Positions 15,317-23,303 of a stretch of DNA of 64,000 nucleotides are shown piece after piece; position 1 is the stretch's first letter; each line of letters starts with the position of its first letter. Made by a program: the position numbers and the translations under genes. This DNA is from Labilithrix sp. (GTDB lineage: Bacteria; Myxococcota_A; Polyangia; Polyangiales; Polyangiaceae). Under the pieces are notes generated by a model, which saw only the letters and a program-made list of their open reading frames with translations, was not told the origin of the DNA and did not search any database. The DNA lies in contig JAHBWC010000023.1 in NCBI GenBank assembly GCA_019637225.1, forward strand, positions 1 to 64,000. The letters run 5' to 3'.

Positions 15317-16828
15317 ATGTCCCAGAATCTCCCCACGGTCGGTCACTGGATCGACGGTCAGACCGTCCTCGGCTCGCAGCGCTCGCAGGAGGTCTGGAAC
15401 CCCGCGACCGGCCGAGCGGAGCGGAGCGTCCTGCTCGCGGACAAGGCCACTGTGCAGGCGGCGATCGCCTCGTCGGAGAAGGCCTTCCCGGCCTGGCGCG
15501 CGACGGCGCCGCTCAAGCGCGCGCGCGTGATGAGCCGGCTCAAGGTCCTGCTCGAGCAGCACGCCGAGGAGATCGCCGCGCTCCTCACGGCCGAGCACGG
15601 CAAGGTCGCCGGCGACGCGATGGGCGAGGTCCAGCGCGGAATCGAGAACGTCGAGTTCGCGTCGTACGCGCCCGAGCTCCTCAAGGGCGAGTACAGCCGC
15701 AACGTCGGTCCGGGCATCGACTCGTGGAGCGAGCACCAGGCGCTCGGCGTCACCGCGGGCATCACGCCCTTCAACTTCCCCGCGATGGTGCCGCTCTGGA
15801 TGTGGCCGATGGCCGTCGTCTGCGGCAACACGTTCGTGCTCAAGCCCTCGGAGCGCGATCCCTCGAGCGCGATGCGCATCTCCCAGCTCGCGGTCGAGGC
15901 GGGGCTCCCGCCCGGCGTGCTCAACGTCGTGAACGGAGACAAGGAGGCGGTCGACGCGCTCCTCGACGACCGGCGCGTCCAGGCGCTCAGCTTCGTCGGC
16001 TCGACGCCGATTGCGGAGTACATCTATTCCCGCGGCTGCGCGACCGGCAAGCGCGTCCAGGCGCTGGGCGGCGCGAAGAACCACGCCGTCGTGATGCCCG
16101 ACGCCGACATCGACAACGCCGTGAGCGCGCTCATGGGCGCGGCGTACGGATCGTGCGGCGAGCGCTGCATGGCGATCCCGATCGTCGTCGCCGTCGGCGA
16201 CGCCACGGGCGACGCGGTCGTCGCGGGCCTTACCGCGGAGATCGCCAAGATGAAGGTCGGCCCCGGCACCGACGGGCGGAACGACATGGGCCCCCTCGTC
16301 ACCAAGGCCCACTTCGAGAAGGTGAAGGGCTACGTCGAGCAGGGCGTGAAGGAAGGCGCCAAGCTCGTGGTCGACGGCCGCGGCGTGAAGGTCCCGGCCG
16401 GGCACGAGAACGGCTACTTCCTCGGCGCGTGCCTCTTCGACCACGTGACGCCCGAGATGGTCGTCTACAAGGAAGAGATCTTCGGACCCGTCCTCGGCGT
16501 CGTCCGCGTGAAGACGCTCGAGGAGGCGATGCGCCTCATCAACGATCACGAGTACGGCAACGGGACGTGCATCTTCACGCGCGACGGCGAGGCCGCGCGC
16601 TACTTCTCCGACCACATCCTCGTCGGCATGGTCGGCGTGAACGTGCCGTTGCCGGTTCCGGTCGCGTATCACTCGTTCGGCGGCTGGAAGCGCTCGCTCT
16701 TCGGCGATCTCCACGCCTACGGCCCCGACGCCGTCCGCTTCTACACGAAGCGGAAGACGATCACGCAGCGCTGGCCGTCCGCCGGCGTGCGCGAGGGCGC
16801 GGTCTTCTCGTTCCCGTCCGTGAAGTAA
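15317..16828 (+). CDS. mmsA: Methylmalonate-semialdehyde dehydrogenase (CoA-acylating)
   Basis: The 503-residue aldehyde dehydrogenase belongs to the CoA-dependent MMSDH group, which converts methylmalonate semialdehyde to propionyl-CoA and malonate semialdehyde to acetyl-CoA. Family marks are '[17 protein letters not shown]', '[19 protein letters not shown]' and the catalytic C284 in 'GERCMAIP'. These motifs separate it from ordinary NAD-linked aldehyde dehydrogenases. It is transcribed divergently from the aminotransferase whose products are its predicted substrates, so it completes the reductive pyrimidine pathway; valine catabolism is an alternative role. An 11-base-arm stem-loop follows the stop. 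Confidence 0.95.
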   Translation: MSQNLPTVGHWIDGQTVLGSQRSQEVWNPATGRAERSVLLADKATVQAAIASSEKAFPAWRATAPLKRARVMSRLKVLLEQHAEEIAALLTAEHGKVAGDAMGEVQRGIENVEFASYAPELLKGEYSRNVGPGIDSWSEHQALGVTAGITPFNFPAMVPLWMWPMAVVCGNTFVLKPSERDPSSAMRISQLAVEAGLPPGVLNVVNGDKEAVDALLDDRRVQALSFVGSTPIAEYIYSRGCATGKRVQALGGAKNHAVVMPDADIDNAVSALMGAAYGSCGERCMAIPIVVAVGDATGDAVVAGLTAEIAKMKVGPGTDGRNDMGPLVTKAHFEKVKGYVEQGVKEGAKLVVDGRGVKVPAGHENGYFLGACLFDHVTPEMVVYKEEIFGPVLGVVRVKTLEEAMRLINDHEYGNGTCIFTRDGEAARYFSDHILVGMVGVNVPLPVPVAYHSFGGWKRSLFGDLHAYGPDAVRFYTKRKTITQRWPSAGVREGAVFSFPSVK

Positions 16829-16840
16829 GCGCACGAAGCC

Positions 16841-16883
16841 CGAGACGCTGGGGAGGGGGCTGCGCCCTCCGTCCAGCGTCTCG
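16841..16883. terminator. Bidirectional stem-loop between convergent mmsA and ureidopropionase genes
   Basis: A perfect 11-base inverted repeat (CGAGACGCTGG at 16841-16851 and its complement at 16873-16883) encloses a second GGAGGG/CCCTCC pairing, giving a long GC-rich hairpin. It lies 13 bases after the mmsA stop and about 35 bases past the convergent gene's stop. There is no T-run, so it may rely on the hairpin alone or block read-through from both sides. Confidence 0.65.
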
Positions 16884-16917
16884 CGCCCGCGCCGGCAGCG
16901 CGCGGTCCGGCCGGCGA

Positions 16918-17781
16918 TCAGGCCTTGGTCAGATCGCCGTACGCCTCGGGGCGCCGGTCACGGTAGAACTGCCAGGTCTTGCGGACCTCTTCGATCACGT
17001 CGAGGTCGCACGTCGCGACGACGAGCTCCGTCTTGTCCTCGGAGCCGACCGACAGCATCTGGCCGCGCGGGTCGACGATGTAGCTCGAGCCGTAGAACTT
17101 GCCGATGTTCCACGGCGCCTCGGTGCCGACGCGGTTCGACGCGGCGACGAAGTAGCCGTTCGCGACGGCGTGCGCGGGCTGCTCGAGCTTCCAGAGGTAC
17201 TGCGAGAGACCCGCGACGGTCGCCGACGGGTTGAACACGATCTCGGCGCCGTTCAGGCCGAGCGCCCGCGCGCCCTCGGGGAAGTGGCGGTCGTAGCAGA
17301 TGTAGACGCCGACCTTCCCGTAGCGCGTCTGGAACACCGGGAAGCCGAGGTTGCCGGGACGGAAGAAGAACTTCTCCCAGAACTGATTCGTGTGCGGGAT
17401 GTGGTGCTTCCGGTACTTGCCGAGGTACTGGCCGTCCGCGTCGATGACCGCCGCGCTGTTGTAGTAGACGCCGGCCTGCTCGCGCTCGTAGAGCGGCACG
17501 ACCATCGCCATCTGGTACTTCTTGGCGTAGGCCTGCATCACCTCCGTCGTCGGACCGGGGATGGCCTCCGTCGCGTCGTACCAGAACGGGTCCTGGCTCG
17601 GGCAGAAGTAGGGACCGTTGAAGATCTCCTGCAGGCCCAGGATCTGGACGCCCTGCTTGCCCGCCTCCTCGATGAGCGGAAGATGCGCGTCCATGGCGGC
17701 CTTCTGCGTCTTCTCGATGCTCCAGCCCTGTTCGTACGGGGTCGCGGCCTGAATCAAGCCAACCTTCACGTTGCGCGGCAT
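16918..17781 (-). CDS. Beta-ureidopropionase-like carbon-nitrogen hydrolase
   Basis: The 287-residue nitrilase-superfamily protein has the Glu-Lys-Cys triad: E52 in 'GLQEIFNGPYF', K125 in 'GKYRKHHIPH' and C162 in 'VGVYICYDRHFPE'. The FNGPYF and HHIPH motifs fit N-carbamoyl-beta-alanine amidohydrolase and its close relative N-carbamoylputrescine amidase. Context with preT/preA, an AGXT2-type aminotransferase and mmsA favours the former: hydrolysis of carbamoyl-beta-alanine to beta-alanine, CO2 and ammonia. A GAGGTGG site precedes the ATG at 17781; the in-frame extension upstream is not family-like. Confidence 0.88.
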   Translation of the reverse strand: MPRNVKVGLIQAATPYEQGWSIEKTQKAAMDAHLPLIEEAGKQGVQILGLQEIFNGPYFCPSQDPFWYDATEAIPGPTTEVMQAYAKKYQMAMVVPLYEREQAGVYYNSAAVIDADGQYLGKYRKHHIPHTNQFWEKFFFRPGNLGFPVFQTRYGKVGVYICYDRHFPEGARALGLNGAEIVFNPSATVAGLSQYLWKLEQPAHAVANGYFVAASNRVGTEAPWNIGKFYGSSYIVDPRGQMLSVGSEDKTELVVATCDLDVIEEVRKTWQFYRDRRPEAYGDLTKA

Positions 17782-18030
17782 CTGTCCACCTCGTGTGTCT
17801 GCTCGTGAGCTCGGACGGCGCAGCACGGCGCCGGTCGGGCAGGGGAGAGTCGTATCAGAAAGCGTCGCGCGGAGGGCTCGCCGGCGCCGCGGCCGAGGCG
17901 CTCCCGCGGCTCGGGGGTGGTCGGCGGAGGCGGCGTCCGCCCTGCCTGCAGTCGTGCACCGGCGCGCCGACAATCGTGCGTCGTCGCGCGCGGGCTGGAA
18001 CTTTCCCGAGTGGAGCCTTACTCAAGGAAA

Positions 18031-18312
18031 ATGCACGGCTGGGCGACCCTCGACACCGCGCGCTGCGCGCGCTGCCGGATCTACACGGCCACGAGCGATC
18101 TGACGCTCGGCGGCGACGGGCAGCCTTACTGCAGCCCGTGCGGCGGTCCGCCCGTCGTCGCGCCCCCCGCGTCCCCCGCGCGGCGGGCGTCCGAGGACGC
18201 GTGGACGGAGCCGGCGCGCTCGCGGCTCGAGCGCCGCGCCCGCGTCGCCGTCGCCGCGATGCTCGTCGTGACGTTCGCGTTCCCGCTCGCGGCCTGCGTC
18301 AGCCAGCTCTGA
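18031..18312 (+). CDS. Small zinc-ribbon membrane protein
   Basis: This 93-residue protein has two paired-cysteine knuckles, 'CARC' near residue 10 and 'CSPC' near residue 35, which should bind one zinc, then a Pro/Ala linker and a C-terminal hydrophobic helix ('VAVAAMLVVTFAFPLAA') that would anchor it in the membrane with the ribbon in the cytoplasm. AAGGAAA lies directly before the ATG at 18031, which is why I prefer it to longer in-frame starts. The function is unknown. Confidence 0.65.
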   Translation: MHGWATLDTARCARCRIYTATSDLTLGGDGQPYCSPCGGPPVVAPPASPARRASEDAWTEPARSRLERRARVAVAAMLVVTFAFPLAACVSQL

Positions 18313-18325
18313 CGCGGCGGACGCG

Positions 18326-19918
18326 TCAGGGCAGGGTGACGGCGTAGAGGCCGCTGCCCTGCTGGGCGAAGCGGGAGTAGACGAGGCGCTTGTCCTTGGT
18401 CAAAAACTCACCCTCGGGGATGCTGTCGGCGATCTTCGAGACCTTGCCGGTCGCGGCGTCGACGTGGCCGACCTCGAGCACCGTGAACTGGTTGGGCGCC
18501 TGGCCGATCTGCTTCGGGTTCGACGCGAACACGGCGCCCGTCCCCGAGCTCACGGGGGACGCGCCGACCGTGTCCGTGAGGACCTTCGCGGCGCCGCCCG
18601 CCGCGGGCATCGACTTGAGCTTCGCGCCCGTCTGGCTGATGTCGCCGATGAAGAAGACCAACGTGGAGTCGCCGCTGAAGCCGACCGGCACCGCCGCCGC
18701 CGTCGGGATGAGCGCGACGGGGGTCGGCGTCGCCGCGGAGTGATCGACGGCGTTGATGTCGATGAGCGGGTTGTTCTGCTGCCGATCGAGCTTGTTGAAG
18801 AGGACCTTCTTGTTGTCCGCGCTCGCGCGCAGCAGGCCCTTCACGTCCGCGGCGACGGCGGACGGGGTCGAGGACGCCGCGGTCGCGAGCTTCTTCAGCG
18901 CGTTGCCGGTCGTGCGGTAGACGACGGCGCTCCCGTCGGGGAGCATCACGCCGTCGGCGACGTTGTCCTCGATGGCCGTCCGGGAGACGGGGTTGACGTT
19001 GACGAGCACGCCGGCGCTGTTCGCCGTCGCGATCGTGAAGAGCTTCGTGCCGGTGCTGTCGGCGACGAAGACCGGCTTGAGCGTGGGCGCGGCGTTGTTG
19101 GCGGCGTCGAGGCGGACGATCGCCGAAGCGCCATCGGCGACCGTGACGAGCTTCGCGTTCGTCGCGTCCGCCGCCGTGCCGGCGCAGAACGTGGCGAAGA
19201 AGACCTTGCCGGCGAACGACATCCTCGGCACGCACGCCGTCGCGGCGAGGTTCATCGCCGTGCCCGTGTTGACCGCCGTGCCCGAGAGCGTAACGGCGTT
19301 CGTCGCAGCCGAGGTGTCGCGCACGCCGACCTGCGCCGACGTGGGCGCGCCCTGCATGGTCGTCGTGACGGTCTGGGTGAAGGCGATGCGCGAGCCGTCC
19401 GGGCTCGCGCGGAAGAGCCCGCCGACGATCGAGGCGGTCGCGACGTTCTCCTTCAGGAGCGTCGCGCGCGTCCACACGTTCAGCGTGCCGAGGTCGCCGG
19501 TGACGCCGGTCCAGATGCCGACCGCGCCGCCGTTCACGAGGTAGTCGTCGTCGTCGCCCAGATCGACGATCTTCGTCGGCGCGCCGCCCGCGAGCGGGAC
19601 CGCGTGGAGGCTGGCGCCGGCCTGCGCGAGCTCGAGGTAGATGACGTCGTCGCCGGCGATTCCCGCGAGGATCACCTCGCCCTGCACGAGCGAGTCCGAC
19701 TTCAGCGTCGGGGCGCCGCTCGAGCCGCCGTCCTTCGTCGTGTCGTCGTCGTCGTCGTCGTCGCCGGAGCCCGGCGGGGTGTTGCCCGACGATCCGCTCG
19801 ATCCGGCGTCCTGGTCGGCGGCTCCCGCGCCAGGGTCCGCGTCCGAGCTTCCGCACGCGGCGACCGCGAGGACGAGACCGAGGGAGACGACACCACCCGC
19901 GAAGAGCTGAAAGCGCAT
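18326..19918 (-). CDS. Large lipoprotein with propeller-like repeats
   Basis: The 530-residue protein starts with a lipoprotein signal peptide ending 'VLAVAAC', then a low-complexity Gly/Ser/Asp linker with seven Asp in a row (about residues 35-55). The rest holds repeated segments of the TolB/WD40-like type ('SPDGSRIAFTQT', 'LPDGSAVVYRTTG', 'SADNKKVLFNK', 'SGDSTLVFFIG'), so a beta-propeller exposed in the envelope is likely. No catalytic motif is visible. Proteins of this sort are abundant in myxobacteria and mostly uncharacterised. The ATG at 19918 starts directly with the signal peptide. Confidence 0.75.
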   Translation of the reverse strand: MRFQLFAGGVVSLGLVLAVAACGSSDADPGAGAADQDAGSSGSSGNTPPGSGDDDDDDDTTKDGGSSGAPTLKSDSLVQGEVILAGIAGDDVIYLELAQAGASLHAVPLAGGAPTKIVDLGDDDDYLVNGGAVGIWTGVTGDLGTLNVWTRATLLKENVATASIVGGLFRASPDGSRIAFTQTVTTTMQGAPTSAQVGVRDTSAATNAVTLSGTAVNTGTAMNLAATACVPRMSFAGKVFFATFCAGTAADATNAKLVTVADGASAIVRLDAANNAAPTLKPVFVADSTGTKLFTIATANSAGVLVNVNPVSRTAIEDNVADGVMLPDGSAVVYRTTGNALKKLATAASSTPSAVAADVKGLLRASADNKKVLFNKLDRQQNNPLIDINAVDHSAATPTPVALIPTAAAVPVGFSGDSTLVFFIGDISQTGAKLKSMPAAGGAAKVLTDTVGASPVSSGTGAVFASNPKQIGQAPNQFTVLEVGHVDAATGKVSKIADSIPEGEFLTKDKRLVYSRFAQQGSGLYAVTLP

Positions 19919-20169
19919 GGCCGAGTCTTTAGCCTGCTCCGCTCGAGGAGCAACCCCTTTGGCCGGGCCTTGCCGGGCTTTCACCCGCCGAAAGCGGGGA
20001 GGCGCGCGGTACCCCTCGGTTTCACGGGAGGAACGGGCTCGGTTCGCCGACCGGCAGGGAGGGACGCGCGCGCCGATTGAGCGTTGCCGGGGGCACGATG
20101 CTCGGGAGACAATCCTCGGTGGAGCGCGCTCGATCGTCGAGCCCGCGTTCCTCGAGGCGTGTTGGCACC

Positions 20170-20619
20170 GTGAGCGACGAAGGAGACAGCGGGCGCGCGC
20201 GGGCGGACGACGGCGACCGCCGGCCGCCGTCGTCGTCGAGAGATCTCCTGGACCTCGTCCGCTCGGCCGAGGACGACGCGCGGCTCGCGCTCCGCAAGCG
20301 CACGCCGGCGATCGCCACGACGCCCGCAGGGCTTCCGACCTCGTCGGCAGGGGCCGCGCGCGGAGAGAGCGAGGAGGAGTTCGTCGACGTCGGTGACGAG
20401 GCGATCGACGCGCCCCCGTCGCTGCCGCCGCTTCGCGCGGCGACGCCCCCTGCCGGATTCACGCCGGACGGCTCACGGCCCCGCGCGGTCCGCGCGCCGA
20501 TCGCGACCTCTGCGCCGACTCCCTCCGGGCGCGGAGCTCCGCGTGGACTGCCTCCCGCCGTCGGGATCGTGCTCCTCGTCGCGCTGGCGATCGGGACGCT
20601 CGCGCTGGTCGCGCGCTGA
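20170..20619 (+). CDS. Hypothetical tail-anchored protein
   Basis: I do not recognise this protein. It is largely disordered, rich in Pro, Ala, Ser and Arg, with an acidic patch ('GESEEEFVDVGDEAID') and one hydrophobic helix at the very C-terminus ('VGIVLLVALAIGTLALVA'), so it looks tail-anchored. The frame is open from 20077, with ATGs at 20077 and 20098; I chose GTG 20170 because the translation before it looks like random Arg/Ser-rich sequence. The start is uncertain by up to 31 residues. Confidence 0.5.
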   Translation: MSDEGDSGRARADDGDRRPPSSSRDLLDLVRSAEDDARLALRKRTPAIATTPAGLPTSSAGAARGESEEEFVDVGDEAIDAPPSLPPLRAATPPAGFTPDGSRPRAVRAPIATSAPTPSGRGAPRGLPPAVGIVLLVALAIGTLALVAR

Positions 20620-20668
20620 ATCGGCCGGGCATCGGACCCGGAGAGCCGCCCGAGGCGGCCGAAGAGGC

Positions 20669-21025
20669 TCAGGCCTTCGCGGTCGACGGCGCGCGACGGG
20701 CTTCGACGAGGTTCACGGGGAGCGGCTCGTCGAGCTCGACACCGACGCGGTAACGCCAGAGCTCCGGGGACGAAATCGGGTTCTCGTCGACGCGGGCCAC
20801 CCGCCCGACGACGTCGAGGCCGACGGCGCCGGCGTGGACCTTGATCTTGAGGCGGTCACCCTTCTCGAAGTGCGTCGGCGTGACGATGAGGAGGCCATTG
20901 GCGCTCAGGTCGCGCGTGACGCCGTGGCGTGCGGGCTTCCTCTCCGACTCCAGGGCGACGGCCAGGATGGCGGGCGTCCGCGGCTTACCCCTTCGATCGT
21001 CTCGCACGCTGCTCGAAGCCATCAT
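20669..21025 (-). CDS. PilZ-domain protein
   Basis: The 118-residue protein is a single PilZ domain. The two c-di-GMP contact motifs are present: RxxxR as 'RGKPR' near residue 12 and (D/N)xSxxG as 'DLSANG' near residue 42, followed by the beta-barrel strands ('GDRLKIKVHAGAVGLDV', 'YRVGVELDE'). It probably binds c-di-GMP and passes the signal to a partner; myxobacteria have many such stand-alone PilZ proteins. GGAGGG lies 8 bases before the first of two adjacent ATGs (21025, 21022). The 262 bases upstream hold no recognisable gene. Confidence 0.82.
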   Translation of the reverse strand: MMASSSVRDDRRGKPRTPAILAVALESERKPARHGVTRDLSANGLLIVTPTHFEKGDRLKIKVHAGAVGLDVVGRVARVDENPISSPELWRYRVGVELDEPLPVNLVEARRAPSTAKA

Positions 21026-21287
21026 CCGTTACCCTCCAACGACGCCGCTGCTTCCCCGTCGACTCAGGGAGGCGTGCGCTAGCATGCGTATCCGACATGT
21101 GCACCGCTGCAACGCGTCATCTTTGGCCTTTTGTGACGATCCCCGCAAGAAAGCGGGACCGATTTCTCGTCATCGGCCGCTGAGGACGCCCGCGTGCGCC
21201 GCGGGCCGGAGGCGCGCACGTGTCGTGGGCGGCGCCGCCGCGGTGCGTCGAAGGCCGCCCGCTACGCTCGGCGTCGGGTCGCGCGTC

Positions 21288-22610
21288 TCACGGAAGCGTC
21301 GAGGTCTCGTCGTCCGGATCGTCCGTGTGGTCCTCCGGGAAGTACGCCTCGAAGGACGTCAGGAGCGCGTCCCAGCCGCTCGCGGCGCGCCAATCCCGCG
21401 CCGTCTCGAGGTACTCGGCGGCCCACGCCGGCGAGATCGACGAGAGCGGCAGGGTAATGCCGAGGTCCGCGGGCGCATCGGCGGACGTCTGGACGAACGT
21501 TGCCGCGAGCTGGGTCACGACGTTCTCGGCCGCGATCGCCACGCTCGGCACGTCCGCCGTCTCCGCGAGCTTCGAGGCGAACCGCCGGTAGCTCGGGGAT
21601 CGCCCGTCCGGCGAAGCCTCCGCCGCCACCTCGATGGCGGCGACGACGCGCGGCAGCACGTCGGGCCGCATCGCGATGGCGTGCACGAGGGACGAGGTCG
21701 CGTCGGCGAGGCTCTCGAGCTTCTCGGTGTGGATCGCGACGTGCGGGCGCGCTCCGAGCGCCTGTCCCGCCTCCGCCTCGAACGCCGCGAAGCTCGCGCC
21801 GGTCGCGGAGCGGTTCTCCGCGAGGAATCCGAGCGCATCGGCGTACGCCCACGTCGTGCCGTCGACGCTCGCGGGGTTGGCGATGTAGACCCGCGCGACG
21901 TCGCGCATCGCGTAGGCGACCTCGACGCGAGCGGGCGCGTAGGAGTCGAAGCCGATCATGTCGAGCGCGCGCTCGCCGGTCAGGCCGGCCTTGGCGAGGC
22001 CCTCGCGGACGGCGCCGATCGTCGCCGGCGTCGACATCGCCGCCGCGCCCGCGCGCGTCCCGTCCTGCGTGTCGCCGGCCTCGCCGCGCGACCACATGAT
22101 GAAGCCGTAGTGGTCCGCGGGGTGCTCCTCGAACGCCCGCGCGATCGCGTCACGGAGGACGGCCGGATCGTCGAAGTCCTTCTCGTGCTCACGCTGGACG
22201 ATCGGAGCCGCGCCGCCGCCGCGGAGCGAGATCCACTCGCTGCCGCTCGGGTAGTGACGGCCGCGGGAGTCCGTGAGCCCGGCGTTCCAGTCGGCGAAGA
22301 CCACGACGGCGACGTCCTCGCCGAGCCTCGCCCGGTTCATCTCGGCGAGCTCCGCTTCGAGGGCCGGAGAGCGCCCGTTGTCGCCGTTCGCGTAGACGAA
22401 GACCGTCCACCGCGCCTTCGCCGGCGCGGGTCTCGACGGAGACGGCGACGAGGACACCGGCTCCGGCTCGACGACGGCGCTCGCGGATCCGAACAGGTCG
22501 TCGACGCCCGGCGATCCGGCGGTGCCCGCCGCCGGCGCTCCGACCGTGCAGCCGGCGGCCGTGGAGAGGAGCAGGGCGGGGAGGGCGAGGCGGGCGGCTA
22601 CGGTGCGCAT
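21288..22610 (-). CDS. Clostripain-like (C11) lipoprotein lacking the catalytic His and Cys
   Basis: The 440-residue protein has a lipoprotein signal peptide ('LLLSTAAGC'), a Pro/Ser linker and a peptidase C11-type domain from about residue 68 ('WTVFVYANGDN'). In active clostripains the dyad sits in W-(N/D)-H-G and F-D-A-C-L-M. Here the first reads 'MWSRGEAG', with R175 at the His position, and the second reads 'IGFDSYAPARVEVAY', with Y224 at the Cys position. The surrounding fold is well preserved, so this looks like an inactive relative, perhaps a binding or scaffold protein on the cell surface. The family call rests on motif layout from memory. Confidence 0.75.
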   Translation of the reverse strand: MRTVAARLALPALLLSTAAGCTVGAPAAGTAGSPGVDDLFGSASAVVEPEPVSSSPSPSRPAPAKARWTVFVYANGDNGRSPALEAELAEMNRARLGEDVAVVVFADWNAGLTDSRGRHYPSGSEWISLRGGGAAPIVQREHEKDFDDPAVLRDAIARAFEEHPADHYGFIMWSRGEAGDTQDGTRAGAAAMSTPATIGAVREGLAKAGLTGERALDMIGFDSYAPARVEVAYAMRDVARVYIANPASVDGTTWAYADALGFLAENRSATGASFAAFEAEAGQALGARPHVAIHTEKLESLADATSSLVHAIAMRPDVLPRVVAAIEVAAEASPDGRSPSYRRFASKLAETADVPSVAIAAENVVTQLAATFVQTSADAPADLGITLPLSSISPAWAAEYLETARDWRAASGWDALLTSFEAYFPEDHTDDPDDETSTLP

Positions 22611-22674
22611 GTACAGCTCAACGGCCCCTCGCGCCGCCGCTTGAGGTCACGACGGCGATCGCGACGAGTCTTGG

Positions 22675-22700
22675 GGGAGGACGTGGGCAGACGTCCTCCC
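22675..22700. promoter_or_regulatory. Perfect 10-base inverted repeat in a divergent promoter region
   Basis: GGGAGGACGT (22675-22684) is mirrored exactly by ACGTCCTCCC (22691-22700) around a 6-base loop. It lies between the divergent C11-like gene and the response-regulator gene (170-base gap). It could be an operator for either gene or a hairpin in a leader RNA. No T-run follows, so a terminator is less likely. Confidence 0.5.
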
Positions 22701-22781
22701 GCGCTTCGGTGCGCGGTCGGGGCGCGCGCCGAAAGCCGCGATACCCCTGTTCTACCGGAGTCGCTCGCCGTAATCCTCTCC

Positions 22782-23252
22782 ATGGCATCGAGCACGAACA
22801 GCACGCCGCCGCTCCAGTCGGGCCGGCACCCGAAGTACCGGAGCGTGCGTCCGGGGCCGCCTTCGGTCGCGAGCAGCCCCTGCATCTTGGTGATCGACGA
22901 CGACGACATGGTCCGTCGTGCGCTGGTTCGCGGCCTCCGGCGCAAGTACGCGGTCACGGATCTCCGCGACGCCGAGACCGCGCGCGCGCTCATCACGGCG
23001 GGCACGTGGTTCGACGCCATCCTCTGCGATCTGAACCTCGCCGGCATGTCCGGCGCCGACTTCTTCGTGAACCTCCAGGCGCTCGACGAGCAGCAAGCGA
23101 GCCGCGTCGTCATCCTCAGCGGAAATCCCGATGGCAGGGAGGATCCACGCTTCGCCGGGCGCGAGCCGCGCTTCCTCGAGAAGCCGTCGTCGATCGCGAC
23201 CATCGAGGCGATGCTCGTCGATCTGTTCCACCAAGGCGCGCGCGCGGCCTGA
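22782..23252 (+). CDS. Stand-alone response regulator receiver protein
   Basis: The 156-residue protein is one receiver domain with a 30-residue basic/Pro N-terminal extension and no output domain. The acidic pocket is 'VIDDDDMV', the phospho-acceptor is D83 in 'ILCDLNLAGMSG', the conserved Ser/Thr is in 'VILSGN' and the Lys in 'FLEKPSS'. All activation residues are present, so it should be a functional CheY-like relay. No histidine kinase gene is adjacent. The start at 22782 is the first ATG in a frame that opens just upstream. Confidence 0.88.
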   Translation: MASSTNSTPPLQSGRHPKYRSVRPGPPSVASSPCILVIDDDDMVRRALVRGLRRKYAVTDLRDAETARALITAGTWFDAILCDLNLAGMSGADFFVNLQALDEQQASRVVILSGNPDGREDPRFAGREPRFLEKPSSIATIEAMLVDLFHQGARAA

Positions 23253-23303
23253 CGCGCGCGTCGGCGCCGCGCTCGGCGTCGTGCGGGAGCTCGAACCCGC
23301 CGC

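Noticed and set aside
19741..19765. GTC-repeat tract as a CRISPR or regulatory repeat
   Set aside because: It is a short trinucleotide run that encodes the Asp-rich linker of the lipoprotein at 18326-19918.
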